Shown piece after piece: positions 36,395 through 62,564 of a stretch of 64,000 nucleotides of DNA. Where the stretch lies: positions 5,828,001 to 5,892,000 of the forward strand of contig CAVNZM010000005.1 of NCBI GenBank assembly GCA_963693365.1, given 5' to 3'. Made by a program: the position numbers and the translations under genes. Each line of letters opens with the position of its first letter. Within the stretch, counting starts at the first letter, position 1. Origin of the DNA: Amoebidium appalachense (Eukaryota > Ichthyosporea). A model generated the notes under the pieces. It was not told where the DNA came from. It made no database searches and worked only from the letters and a program-made list of their open reading frames with translations.

Positions 36395-36582
36395 ACCCCA
36401 ACTAATTGTTTTTTCTTAGTCTTTATGGTGTCTCGTAGAGAAAGTAAACCCTGATATATAATCATCACCCGACAGCTATGTACGTGATCGTGATATACCG
36501 CTGAGGGGATATTTTGAGCAAAACCCCCCCATACCTGAGACTGGTCTCTCTTTGCCTCGAATAAACAGTGTAAACCCCATGC
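36395..36582 (+). repeat. Block shared with the 5' part of the acyltransferase locus
   Basis: About 188 bp nearly identical to 54943-55133, from AACCCCAACTAATTG to GTGTAAACCCC. Here the frame through the C7 run is intact (YVRDRDIPLRGYF, then PETGLSLPRINSVNP) and continues without similarity to about 36717. Two possible acceptors (TTTTTTCTTAG and ACCCGACAG) and a GTAAGAG donor near 36640 could make part of it an exon. No other part of the acyltransferase was found nearby. Confidence 0.75.
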
Positions 36583-37110
36583 AAGATTGGGAGCTTCAAG
36601 ATGTCATGCATAGAATTCACCGGCTGAAATGTTTCGTAAGAGTTCCCACCATGATTCTGCCAATCGGACACCAGCAAGTGAACTGGCGCCTTGTGTTCAC
36701 GTACAAAAATAAGAAATAAGAACGCACAACTTTGCCACGTGCTGCCCACGGGCACGGTGGAGAAAGGAACATGCACGCACTGTTTTCATTATGACCCACA
36801 TGTATTTTAGCCGCTTCCCGGGGTAGGGGCGGGCTGGCGGGTATCACACGCACGCGTATGTACATGATGGAAGACGCCTGGCCGCTTGTGTTACAGCCTG
36901 CACCACGGGGTCGCTACTGAATTTTCCTAAAACAAAACCTCTTTAATCTCTTTTTCGGGTTTCTGGTGTTGCCAGCACGTGCTAGGGGTTGTTTATGCTG
37001 TGCATGTTCCACAATCGATCATGGCGCTGCCTCTCAGATCTCATTGAATTTTTCCGCCTGTATGTAAAAACTCCTGTAAGTGATGCAGCGCTTTCATGAA
37101 AGCAGTGTGA

Positions 37111-37112
<2 letters not shown>

Positions 37113-37178
<66 letters not shown>

Positions 37179-37279
37179 CAGTGTGTGTATGTGTGTGTAT
37201 GTGTGTGTGTGTGTGTGTGTGTGCACGTGTGTGTGCGCGTGTGTGTGTGTGCGTGTGTGTGTGTGTGTGTGTGCACGTG

Positions 37280-37327
<48 letters not shown>

Positions 37328-37357
37328 GTAACACACACACACGGGTGTGTGTTTGTG

Positions 37358-37413
<56 letters not shown>

Positions 37414-37470
37414 TGTGTGTGTGTGTGTGCGTGTGCGTGTGTGTGTGTGTGCCACGGTGTGTGTGTGTTT
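37113..37470. repeat. TG and GCGT repeats
   Basis: TG repeats with GCGC interruptions (37113-37324), CA (37330-37342), GCGT tetranucleotide (37358-37412) and TG again. Confidence 0.95.
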
Positions 37471-37682
37471 TTTTTTATTATCCCGTTTTGTTCCCGGAGT
37501 GACCCCTTGGGCGCTCAGGGGGAACTACCATCTTCCACCCATCACCGACAGTACTCTAGCTAGGGTGCTACGATATTTATTAGCTAAGTTAACACACCTT
37601 TGAACAATCCTAACTATTTGCACACACTTTGCCCAGGGTATTCACCTGTGCCACGGTGTATGTATGTGTGTGTGCGTGTGTG

Positions 37683-37750
<68 letters not shown>

Positions 37751-37761
37751 GTGTGCGTGTA

Positions 37762-37797
<36 letters not shown>

Positions 37798-38312
37798 CGT
37801 GTACGTTCGTGTGTGTAGATCTGATCGTGTGTAGTACATACGTGTGCGTGTACCATGTCTGTGTGTGTGCGCACGCGCTTGCACGGCCCGTGCGTGTGGT
37901 GTGGTGTGCCTGCTGAGTGTACGTACAGAGGCGTTGTAACGAGTAGGCTATGTCGACGTGACTCGAGTGTTCCCGTGGCCAATAACAATGTGGGTATGTA
38001 CCCTCGTGGCGACACACTATCCAGCTCCCTGCACTTGCAGCTACACACAGTGTCACACGTGTACATGTCCTTTTTCGAGCATGTACACAGACTCTGTACA
38101 TCACGTGCACATTTTTTTGTTTTTTTATTTTATCCCGTTTTGTTCCCGGAGGTACCCCTAGGGGCCCTCAGGGGGAACTACCATCTTCCACCCAGCACCG
38201 ACAGTACTCTAGCTAGGGTGCTACGATGTTAGCAGACTTGAACTAACACACCTATAACAATCCTAACTATATGTACACACTTTGCCCTGGGTATCAACCC
38301 CAGCCACGCCGG
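37470..38312. repeat. Direct repeat pair, ~190 bp, flanking TG repeats
   Basis: 37470-37656 and 38120-38312 are direct repeats sharing TATCCCGTTTTGTTCCCGGA, CTCAGGGGGAACTACCATCT and AGTACTCTAGCTAGGGTGCT, with several small indels. Between them lie TG repeats (37683-37795) and about 300 bp of complex sequence. They could be remnants of terminal repeats of an element or a plain duplication; no coding is present between them. Confidence 0.85.
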
Positions 38313-38594
38313 TGGGTACTCTGTACATCACAGGGAACGCCGTATCATACGTGTCGACGTCGGACCCCTGCATGCAGTCAGCGATCTCTGTACATACACA
38401 TGTGTGTTTCCTTACTCTTTTTGCCAATTTTCTCTTATTTTATTGATCTTCAGCTCATCACCTCATGGAAAAGGTTTGCTTAATGATGATCAGATATGTT
38501 TTTAATTACTTTGATCCCTCTATCCCCCCCCCCCCCCCTCCCCCCCCCCCCCCTCCCCCCCCCCCCCAAAAAAAAAAAAAAAAAAAAAAGAAAA

Positions 38595-38637
<43 letters not shown>

Positions 38638-39018
38638 GAAACGGAGATAGAAAGGGGAAAAAAGAAGAAAAAGGAAGGAAGAAGCGGATGACACGACTAA
38701 TGATAGCCTCTGCACAAAAAAAAGGAGACTCTTGAGCGAATAAAGGAATTGACCAGGAGACACACCAGGTGAAAATGACGTTGAAACCACATGAAATCAC
38801 AATTTTATCTAGATACACATTCCATGCCATGTATGTACTGCATTTGTAATCGACATTGAAAGTTGCATTTTCAAGCAGTCTACATACCGCACAGATAGTG
38901 TAACAGTTTTCAAATTCATCTTTACGCAGTTTAGACACTATTATCTAACAGAATCCAAATCCAGTTTGGTTAGTTTAAACAAAAGAAGGGATTACACCAC
39001 GATGGATCTTAGTTGAAT
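38313..39018. other. Spacer 3' of ALG8
   Basis: It contains a C-run/A-run/GAAA tract (38525-38640) and otherwise complex sequence with no convincing exon. It should contain the 3' UTR of ALG8 (minus strand). Confidence 0.5.
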
Positions 39019-52504
<13,486 letters not shown>

Positions 52505-52580
52505 CTGCTGCTCATGCAGACAAGAAGAAGCGTACAGGTATGTTCGAGCCCACAAACATGCAGGTGCGCACTCAACAGTG

Positions 52581-52800
<220 letters not shown>

Positions 52801-53109
52801 CAACCCCCCCTCCCCCCCAAAAAAAACAAGGCCACACACGGCCCTGCGCGCACGCTCTCGCGCGCGCGCACACACACACATACACATATGCGCGCGGGCG
52901 CGCGCGCACACACACACAGTTGTGGGCATTCTAGAGAGGGCGGGCAGGCAGGGGGGGGGGGGGGGGGGGAGGGGGGTTGATTAGAACTCAAAAGAAATCG
53001 TAGGAGGGGAACACACACGCACCGCACCATAAGCACACTAGGAGGTGGAATGAGAACGAGAAGAAGGGGGGCCAGGTATTCTTTAGAGGGTGGGGCTATA
53101 CTGAGAGAG

Positions 53110-53470
<361 letters not shown>

Positions 53471-54366
53471 GAGCTCAATGATCAGGGAGCCAAAGCATAG
53501 TGCCAAACAGGTATTACTAGTGGTTCTATGTGTGTTTGTAGCGGGTTGAAATGGGGGCGGGGAAGGGGGAGGGAGGGGGGGAGGGGGGGCAACCTGGTTA
53601 AGAAAAATTGAGCGAGGGATGAACGGCGAAGGTTGGGGAGGGAAGCGGGCGTTGACAGAGCTGGGACGGAGGTTGTGAAAAGCGGGGTAAGAGGGGGGAT
53701 TGGGGAGGAAGGAAGGGGGGAGGGGGTCGAGGCTTACTAGGTTGGGATGAGTAACACTTTTAGGGCTGTCGCCACAGCAAATAATTGCCACATGTTCAAT
53801 TGGTGATTGTTGCTCAGGGTGTAGCGGAGTGATGCTAATGTTGCAGAGAAGCAGCAACGTTCATTAGCTGGACTCAAAGATGTGGCGTTTTTCTACGCAA
53901 GTAACTATGCATGTGCGTTGTGTGTGGCTATTTTGCCATGGCACGAGAGTGTGCACAATATGGCGTGTTGGTGTTGCATAAGAGGCTGATGTCTGTGGTG
54001 CATTCAAAATGCGAACCAAGGTGTCTTTTAGTGTGTTCTGATGCCGTAAAAATTGTGATAAAAAACCACAATTAGCTTATGTGAGAAACTTAGTTCTTAC
54101 CGACCAAGCAAGGTTGGATGGGTAATGTTCCCGTAAAGAAGCGCATGAGTTCGAACATGAAACCAAAAAACTGCCCTTCGAATGTACGCCAGCACCGACA
54201 GTCAAAATAATTCAAAAAAATGCACATCTCTCATTGGCTTAGGTTTAGGTGTTACCCAAATAAGGCGGATTTATATGGCTGTTGATTCGTCCGAGCGGCA
54301 ACCAAGCAACTCTAATATATATATTTACCGTAGCATTGAATTTGCCTTGGTCACTCTGAGTGCTGC

Positions 54367-54405
<39 letters not shown>

Positions 54406-54582
54406 TATGTCGTCGTCCCGTGGCGTAGTAGTGCCCGGCCACTTACGTAAGCCAGTGGGTACATATCCTTGGAGACTAGCATTGCCTCAAGTTACAAGGT
54501 CGAGCAACGTACACGTCAACAACGTTCCCTTTCAATTCCCTTTCAATCACACCGAGTTCAATCCTTGTCATTGACTTCAAAA
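53471..54582. other. Spacer between ALG8 and the acyltransferase
   Basis: Mostly complex sequence. It may contain the missing first exon and promoter of ALG8 (minus), which I could not identify. A T-run of about 34 lies at 54371-54404, about 180 bp upstream of the acyltransferase ATG. CTCATTGGCTTAGG at 54231 is a CCAAT-type motif. Confidence 0.4.
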
Positions 54583-56252
54583 ATGTGTGCCCATATATCT
54601 GAGCGCGCTCTCATGAGCACAGAATACACCTTTTTCCTCATTAACAAGCGCCATCCGGGAGCTGCAAACATAGTAACTGCAGCGGAGATCACCTTTCAGG
54701 ATAGCAAAGTGGGCGAAGAAGCAATCACACTGGAAAACATCAAAGAGAAACTGAGCTGTGTGTGCAGGAAACACTACATGTTGAATGTAACCGTAAACGA
54801 CAAAAATTACCCATGCTTTTACGTGCACGACAACGTCAAAGCAACTGATGATCACGTGAGACTAGTTCATGTGGAGGAAGTTGCAACCACCAGTACATCA
54901 TCCGACGAATCGTTCCAACATCATTTGGACCGAATAGTTCAACCCCAACTAATTGATTTCTCCTTGTAGTCTTTATGGTGTCTCGTAGAGAAAGTAAACC
55001 CTGATATATAGTCACCACCCGACATCTATGTACGTGATCATGATATACCGCTGAGGGGATATTCCGAGCAAAACCCCCCCCCCCCCATACCTGAGACTGG
55101 TTCTCTTTGCCTCGAGTAAACAGCGTAAACCCCCAAGCGCTATACGTAGCACCACTGAGCCAGTTGAAAGAGCCCCCATACGTCCAGGTTTCTGCGCTCG
55201 TCTTTAAGTGTCGCGACGGGTGCGTACGTTACGGCCTTGCCTCTGCGCACCTTCACGTGGTTGGAGACCTGCAGGCGGGAGTTACCATATTTGGCGATTT
55301 GGCTGCATCACTAATAAGCCCCACCTATGGGGTTTCTTCAACTGGATCATTGCCCCAGCCGCCGCCTACTTCGGTGGAAATCTGCCCAAGCGACCGAAAG
55401 GGGGTCCTTCGCTTTCTCTTCGGTGGGGGGGTCGGGGTGTTCAACCAAATATTCGGGAACAAAGAGGGGAACACGCGTTCGGAGTTTAACACAGAAACGT
55501 CGGCGGGCAAAGATGGCGTTCACGATCCGTGCGCCAGTGTCAGAATAGAGCCCGAAATTACGAAGAAACTGCAAGAGATGGCGAAAAAAAGCGGAAATAT
55601 TAAAATGCACGGGGTTTTAATGGCAGCGGCAGTATTGGCACACAGGAAAGAGGTACAGGCAAACCCGAACCCCCTCCTCCAGAAAAAAATGAACGAGACG
55701 AAAGAAACAAAGAGTGGCGAGGCGGGGCTGAAACTTCAAATTCCGGTTCTTTCTCCCGTCGATATCCGTCGGAGGGCGACCCCACCCGTCCAGAAATCCC
55801 TGGTTGCCTCGCTTTCCTACGGGATATGCTGCTCACCCGTTGTGCCGCTGGCAGGCGACGAAATTTCGCCTGGGGATTTTTGGAAGCTGGCGCAGGAATG
55901 CCACGAGGACACGCACAAAAAAATCAACCGGGGGGATTTTTGGTGGGTGGCGTATGCGGCAGACAATATCCCGTTTTTCTTGTCCAGAAAAGCAGCGGCA
56001 GACACGGAAAATGTTCCCTTCCCGCCTATCTCAATTGGGAATTTGGGGGTCCTTGACGAAATTATCGTGTCCCAGGGGGTAAGGACAAAAAACCTCGCCG
56101 TGTATTTTCACCATGGAAAGGGGATTTATGTATCTGCACTCACATCTTTGGACGGGCTCGTTTTAACCTTTACGGGAGAGCTTTCTCTGCAGCAACGGCA
56201 AATGTTTGCTAACGAGATGGGTAGAATAATGATAAGAATGGCTGAAAATTAA
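54583..56252 (+). pseudogene. Condensation-superfamily (HxxxD) acyltransferase in two frames: pseudogene or unresolved intron
   Basis: The N-terminal piece (ATG 54583 to TAG 54967-54969, 128 codons) reads ERALMSTEYTFFLINKR, then a RKHYMLNVTV segment like the start of PapA/alcohol-acetyltransferase proteins. The main piece is open from about 55095 to TAA/stop at 56252 (about 380 codons). It has HVVGD at 55254-55268, the HxxxD catalytic motif, then VLMAAAVLAHRK, LSPVDIRRR, DFWKLAQE, ISIGNLGVLDE and LVLTFTGELS. These are the hallmarks of the C-terminal half of CoA-dependent acyltransferases related to NRPS condensation domains. Between them are two stops and a change of frame. A copy of the linking block at 36395-36582 is 1 nt longer after its C-run and reads through. 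So this locus may have lost a base next to a C13 run. Substrate unknown. It has no long introns and no microsatellites, unlike its neighbours. Confidence 0.65.
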
Positions 56253-56395
56253 CATAGGACCCCCCTCTCTGTCTCTTCTGTTTACACCCACAAAAAGGTC
56301 GAGCACATTGTTTGATTTGTGGCTATAACGATTTGTGCACGTACTTCTCGAACACGTGTGCACACACACACACCATTAATATTGGTATGCCCATG

Positions 56396-56446
<51 letters not shown>

Positions 56447-56484
56447 AACACACACACACACACACATGCATGCACCCACGCACG

Positions 56485-56519
<35 letters not shown>

Positions 56520-56674
56520 GTGCACACGCATGGGGCACTGTGATTGGATATATGCACTTACTCTTCGTGTTTATTAAGTTATTTAAGAGATAAAGGTGGT
56601 CGTTGTCTAGGCCTGTTTGCACACCAGGATAACCCTATTTTACAGAGTGAAAATCCTGAGAAAATTCTGCCGGT

Positions 56675-56706
<32 letters not shown>

Positions 56707-57649
56707 GGGGGGGGAGGGGAGAGGTTGGGGGGGGGGGGGGGGGGGAGGGAGGGAGGGGGGGGGCTTTAGTACTAGTAGTAAATCAATTTCCGTCCTGGTG
56801 GGATTGTCATACTGTATCTATTTAAAAAATTATATTGTACTTTATTTCCCGACGGCGATATGAAGGAGTAGATCGCCGAGATATATAAAGCATATCTCGA
56901 CTCCGTAGATCACCGGCGGCAAGCCGCGCAATTAATAGTAATACGGGCTTTACAATGAAACCCACTTTGTGGACACTATCTGTAGCTACAACGGTGTATA
57001 GCCACATGCTCCGTAGGAAAACTAAACGGTATACGTTACGCCAACGGTAAATTCGTGAGATGGTGCAGGCACCTCGTGTGCTCGTACGTGGGTCTGTTCC
57101 TTTTATTTGATGGTGAAAAGAATTATGTGCTAATATCAGCCTTCTGCATGCATGTAGAAGGCTGCAAGCGTGGTTCAAATTTAAAACTTGGAGAGGTCGA
57201 ACCGAAACGTTTCCCCCCCCCCCCCCCCCCTCCAACCACCACCACCACCACCACACCGCCCACACACACACACACACACACACATCCCCCGCCGCCGCCG
57301 CCGGTCAACCTGCCAGGGAGGTATGTGTTCAGGCCTAGCGTGGTACACCTCTCCGGCTGGTGTATACTGGATGTAGCGCTTAGCTTAAAAGTACCTGTTA
57401 TAACGTGTGTGCTTGACAATGTGTCATGATCACGGTGCCATGCATAGCCAACATTGTCTGACTCACGGTTCATAGATGCAATCATATAGCTGCATGGGAG
57501 GAATCAACATGAAATCGGCTATGATGGGCTTGCAAATATGCGCAAATGAGCGAAAGTGGCTGCAGCTGTGGACCGGTGGTGTACGTGTGTGTGGTGTGTG
57601 CATGGGAGGTGGGCGCGGGAGTGGGAGGTGTATGTGTGTGTGTGTGTAT

Positions 57650-57680
<31 letters not shown>

Positions 57681-58729
57681 AGAATGTGGAACACTACAGG
57701 AAAAACAACTACACGATGAGGAACACGCGTGGCATACGCAGCTAAGCAGAAGCAGTAACTATATAGGGGATGACATGGGACTTCAATAGGGAATGATTAA
57801 AGGGAACGGGGGGGAGGGGGGGGGGAGGATCAACAAAGGCACTTCGGTTTAATCCTGCACGAGGACAAAAGGCCCGGCCTGCATCAAGATTACAAAGAAC
57901 CCCGAGATGTTCAGCCGCACCAAGTACATTGCCACAAAGTGCCCACCTTACTCGTCAGCACGTATGTCTCGGCGACATTGCGCCTGTGTAGGAGACAATG
58001 CAAAGGTAAACAATCCACTATGCAACATTTGTAGGAGGAGGGGAGGGGAGGGGGGTGGAGGCATCAAAGCTCAGACGCACCGATTCTCAGACCATGTTTA
58101 TGTACAGGGACACAGAGCCACCTGCAGGCTTTAATCTCTCTTGACTGCACCCTGCCCAGGAAAGGGGCAATCGCATGATAGGTGCGTGGAGGAACCAGCC
58201 ACCCAATCACCTGCAAGCACCCATGCCTATATATGGTAAACGCACCCTGGTAAGAATGTTAGGGTATGACCCCCGTAAAACAGTCTTGCCAAACTTTGTG
58301 AATCGTTGATTGATCAAATGCAAAGCTACAATTTTGCCATTCTTTAACCTTAAAGCACGCCGGCTAAGCCGACGGGTCATTACAGCACTTACTAAAAATA
58401 GACCGATTTTCATCACCATGCACGGCTTGTTCAATGCGCCTTCGTGTGCGTCTCATTTTTTTAATTCCCGTCTTCGCATTCTATATGCTCACGCTAAAAC
58501 TAAGTTGCCCTTTTATGTACTTAACATCTGTAAATAGAAACACATCAAGAGCAACAGAGACGAAGAATTAAAAACCCCAACCCAACCCTCATTCACAGCG
58601 GACAATGATTCCCTCCCCTTAGACCACTATCACCATCTCCGTTCCTCAAAATTTCCGAGTCGAAATTCAAGAAAGGTCTCCGTAAACATACGCAACAGGA
58701 GTGGGGGTCCAAGCAAATTGCACAAAAAT
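56253..58729. other. Intergenic: CA and G-runs, scraps of elements
   Basis: CA repeats (56399-56520), G-runs (56675-56765), a C-run with CCA, CA and CCG repeats (57213-57303) and a G-run (57651-57679). 57680-57750 is a partial, diverged copy of the G-tract-associated element (TAGAATGTGGAACACTACAG). 58207-58540 is complex sequence with overlapping short frames on both strands that I do not call genes. Confidence 0.6.
57870..57975 (+). mobile_element. Possible copia-type RNase H fragment
   Basis: The frame CIKITKNPEMFSRTKYIATK resembles the conserved Ty1/copia RNase H segment (pattern: acidic-N-Q-x-A-I-x-I-x-x-N-P-x-x-H-x-R-T/S-K-H-I). The preceding residues are in another frame, so the fragment is broken. 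Only about 30 codons are recognisable. Confidence 0.4.
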
Positions 58730-59360
58730 CTATGCGCGCTTGTAGAAGCGTCTGTGCTTGTCATCGATGCTCTCGAGGTAGTAGGTGCCCGGGAAAAATT
58801 CGACGGGGGCCACTGGGGTATAGGGAGCCAAGTGGTGGGTCTCCTCCCTGAGTTTCATGGCGGCGGCAAAATCGGCTGGGTCGGACCACTTGCGGGTGGC
58901 AAGGCGGTCCAATATTGCCTTTGAGTGGGCGTAGATCGGGTGATCCGGTTGGCTGAAAGTTAGCGAGAACATGGAGGAGGCCAGGCCGGAGCCGTATGAG
59001 AAGAGCATGGCGCGCTTGCCGTTAAGCTCTGTAGAGAAAATTGTGCTGTTAGGGTGGATGACTTTGTGTATAGCGAATATTCATTAATGATCGGTGTTTC
59101 GACTGTGGGGCTAATGAATGGTATACACAAACGCGAGCAGTGTGTGTGCGCCATGCATGCAGCATTGCTTAAACTACCATTCACATGTATGTGAGGCAAA
59201 CAGCCGAGAGAGAGGCCGATACCCCCCCCCCCTCTTTCCCCCTGCCGCGCAGGTCAGTACTTAACACGATCCCCCCAAACTCTCCACCCCTGAACTCTTA
59301 AGGCAAGTCGAGAACACAAAAGGAGGGAACGGTGTGCGTGTGTGTGTCGTGTGTGTGTGT

Positions 59361-59391
<31 letters not shown>

Positions 59392-59493
59392 GGGGGGGGG
59401 GGGAGGGGGCGATGGAGGGAGGGAGGGAAGGGAGGAGGGGAAGGGCAAGATATACATATATGCATGGTTGCAGGAGCTGTATGTTGGGGAGGA

Positions 59494-59524
<31 letters not shown>

Positions 59525-59531
59525 TGGTGGT

Positions 59532-59569
<38 letters not shown>

Positions 59570-60376
59570 GATTTGAGAGGGGAAAGAATACACACCAGCC
59601 CCCGTCTTATTGCCCAGGAGGGAGGCAAGGCCGCAGTACAGCGAGCCAGTGTACGTGTTACCGAGCTCCATAGCGAGTGTGAGTGTCGGGTCAACCTTCT
59701 GCTTGCACAGGGCGTTTGACGCAGTCATAAACGCCTTCTCCACATCGCGATCCATGTACGTCTCCTCGCGTTTCTTATCCCTGAACTCCTGAACATTCGC
59801 AAACTTGCTGTCGTCAGGGTTCGTGAGGAAATCGTTGAAAAGAATGCGGCCAAAAGACTTCTTCACCAGCTTGGTGAACGGGGAGTGGAAGCAGAAAAAG
59901 TCCGGGGTTTCCATGGAGAAAGGCTGGTTGGTGCGGCGGGAGAACTTCTGTGCGTAGCGCGTGTAGCAGATGTCTACGGCACGGAGGTAGCACGTGATGG
60001 AGAGTTTACCGTCCACCACCGGGTACTCTGAAGAGAGGTCCGGCTTGTAGAAGTCCCACGCGTGCTCGAAGTGGGAGGCGCGGAGGCCGGCATCGATAAC
60101 GAGGGGGGCGTTGGGCCCGATGAGCATGGCAACAACACCTGTGGGACACGCACACGTTAGACATGATAACATACTATTAATACTATAAATATTCCAGCGA
60201 ATGCGAACTCTTCACGTTTAAGGCAGTAGCATGCCATGTTGCCAGCACATGCATACTCCTTTGTGCCGAGTAAAGCGCGAATTCCCTTAAATCCTCTGCA
60301 AACATAAATCCGTGTCCCCCCCTCCCCCTCCCGATCGCCCCAAACACACAACCCCCCCTCCCCCCTCCCCCCTCAT

Positions 60377-60424
<48 letters not shown>

Positions 60425-62000
60425 ACTTCTACCCCAACCAATAGCACAACTGTCTGTCCAAATGCTGTGCAGTGTGCGAAAAAACATATCCCGTGACGCG
60501 TACATCAACATTGCTAATGTGTTGATGGTGCAAAGTGATGGGGGTTTTCGGCGGTTTAAAAAAAAAAAAACCACAAAACAGGGAACGAAGTACAACTACA
60601 CGATCAAAAAAAAAAAAAACGACGGACACAGGACCCATCATGGTATGCAACCCTCTCACCCCCCCCCCCCCGGGGGGGGGGGGGGGGGGGGGGGGGGGCA
60701 AAATAAAGCAGGTCCGATGCTGTAAAAAATGAAGCGTGCAAGCGAAAAGCGAAAAACAACCTGCATGGGGGAAGAAGGGGGGGGGGGGGGGGGGGGGGGG
60801 GTTTGGATATAAACACAAAACCGGGCATGTGTAAAGATGACCCACACAAAAAGGGTCTACACCCTCCGTATTCACAAGTGTCTGCTCTGAGAAGAAAAAA
60901 CATGCAGCCCCCTCCCCCTGCTCCCCCCAAAGGAGAGAGAGAGAGGGGGGGGGGGGGGGGAGGAATACGAAAAGTAGAAAAGGGGGGGCATGAAGAGGGC
61001 ACATACCAGCACCACCAGTGGGGCGGGCAGCGCCGCTGGCATAGACGGCAATGTCACCACAAACAACAAGCGCAAAACGGCCATCCCAAGCCGAGCTCTC
61101 CATCCACGCCACTGAGTTAAACAGGGCAGACGTGCCACCATAGCAGGCATTGGTGGTGTCAATGCCCTCCACATCAGTGTTACCACTCTTCTCAAACAGC
61201 TGCATAAGGCAAGTCTTCACCGACTTGGACTTATCAATGATTGTTTCCGTGCCAACCTCCAGGCGGCCAATGTCAGCGTAAGAAATGTTATACTTGGTCA
61301 TGAGGGAGTCCACCACTGTCATACAGATCGAGTTGATGTCCTCGCGGTCCAGGCAAAATGCCATGTTCGTCTGACCCAGCCCGATGGTGTACTTTCCGGC
61401 ACTGACACCGTCGAACGTCTCTGCCAAAGGGACGCATCCATATTAAAACTACACTCTCAAGCCCGTTTTTACACCGTCCAGTACTGTTTGTGGGTGTAGC
61501 TATGGGGTGAAAGGGTATGCCCTGTCTGCCTGTTCGCCAACTAAATAACTACCCCCCCCCCCCCCCCCTCTTGCCAGCACACAGACCAAGCTCTCACCTC
61601 ACTCCCCCCCCCCCCCCTTGCGGCCCCCCCCCCCCCCCGCCCCATCACCCCCCCCCCCCGCCACCACCACCACCATGAAGTGATATACCGCCCTCCACAC
61701 ACAAGTCAGATCCCGCTCTTCCCGTACGGCAACCCCTAAGTTACAGCTATTATCAATACCACGAGCCCACCAAAGTTTCTTTTGCAAAGTTACTTCATAG
61801 GCATCACCCACCACCACAACCCCTCCATTCTGCTTTGCGCAACGCAGAAAGGTGTACCGCCTTTTCCTACCCGCCATCACACCTTCCCAGTCTAAGAGAC
61901 CTGCAATTCACATACCCAGGGCGTTCTGGTCGACCACAGTCTGGGGGTAGTAGACCTCCAAGGCACAGATGCCCACGTTCTGAGCCCGCTGCTGCGTCAT
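58730..62000 (-). CDS. HMGCS: Hydroxymethylglutaryl-CoA synthase (HMGCS), complete
   Basis: Condenses acetyl-CoA with acetoacetyl-CoA to HMG-CoA, the committed entry to the mevalonate pathway. Four exons, 61916-62000, 61007-61420, 59596-60138 and 58730-59028, total 1341 nt (446 residues plus stop) with GT-AG introns and matching phases. The catalytic triad is in place: Glu87 ([10 protein letters not shown]), Cys121 (NACYGGT, acyl-enzyme nucleophile) and His251 (FCFHSPF). Other family motifs: [68 protein letters not shown]. The start at 62000 gives [19 protein letters not shown] with no targeting sequence, so a cytosolic enzyme is likely. The C-terminus ends close after the [14 protein letters not shown] segment, as in cytosolic enzymes of compact length. 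Introns contain G-runs, an A-run of about 46 (60377-60423) and a TG/G block. Confidence 0.96.
59340..59572. repeat. TG-to-G-run blocks in HMGCS intron 3
   Basis: Two TG repeats each running directly into a G-run (59354-59403 and 59492-59567), separated by GGGA and complex sequence. Confidence 0.95.
60377..60840. repeat. A-run, element scrap, C/G-runs in HMGCS intron 2
   Basis: A-run of about 46 (60377-60423). 60575-60612 carries AACGAAGTACAACTACACGA, resembling the start of the G-tract-associated element. Then comes a C12/G28 junction (60660-60698) and a G-run (60778-60801). Confidence 0.8.
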
Positions 62001-62564
62001 TTTCGCTAGGTTTCTAAACAACACGACTAAGTGGGGAAAGATTAAATGGGAATGTAGCAGACTCAAACCTAGAAAAAACCAAATGCCAATTTGTCAAACT
62101 TGTCACATGTGTGTAGCTTTTTGTGCCAAAGGGACCGGTTTATATTATGTGAGCACCTTTGGGTCCCTTGTGTGATTGGATGAATTTCAGGCGCCACAGA
62201 GCGCGGCAAATACATCAAAACAACAACCCGTGAGGACAGCTTCTATTTAAAACCAAAAGCTAACAGATTAATAAAATTGTTATATAGCAGAAATTTGCAA
62301 TTTGCAAATAGATTGCCACAGGGCTTGCGCTGGAATATTGTGCGTTGCTTTTTATTGAGAAAGCGCAAAGAGAGTTCAGGATTGGATAGTTATCATGCTG
62401 CGTTGATGGCTCGGCGCATGTGGTCGTTCGATTTGAGTGGCGCCAATCATCAACAACCACCTGAAAAACTTTTATGCAGGGGTCGCAGGGCCTTGCCAGC
62501 TTGTGGCCAAACTTTCAAAGTATTGTAAACTACTCAACATTCAAAACAAAATCAAAAGAGGAGA
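62001..62564. promoter_or_regulatory. HMGCS upstream region with CCAAT box
   Basis: GTGATTGGATG at 62172-62182 gives TCCAATCAC on the minus strand, about 175 bp upstream of the HMGCS ATG. A second ATTGGATAG lies at 62383. CAAAGGGACC (62127-62136) and GGGTCCCTT (62160-62168) form an imperfect inverted pair around a TATATTA. Function is inferred. Confidence 0.35.

Noticed and set aside
53041-53101. Candidate first ALG8 exon (minus strand, APLLLVLIPP)
   Set aside because: It is hydrophobic as expected, but the available GTGTGC donor is out of phase with the next exon; the exon at 52468-52504 with GTAAGT fits instead.
58207-58537. Opposed 75-codon frames around 58.2-58.5 kb
   Set aside because: They largely mirror each other over the same bases, with no family motif, splice context or CCAAT/start features to prefer either.
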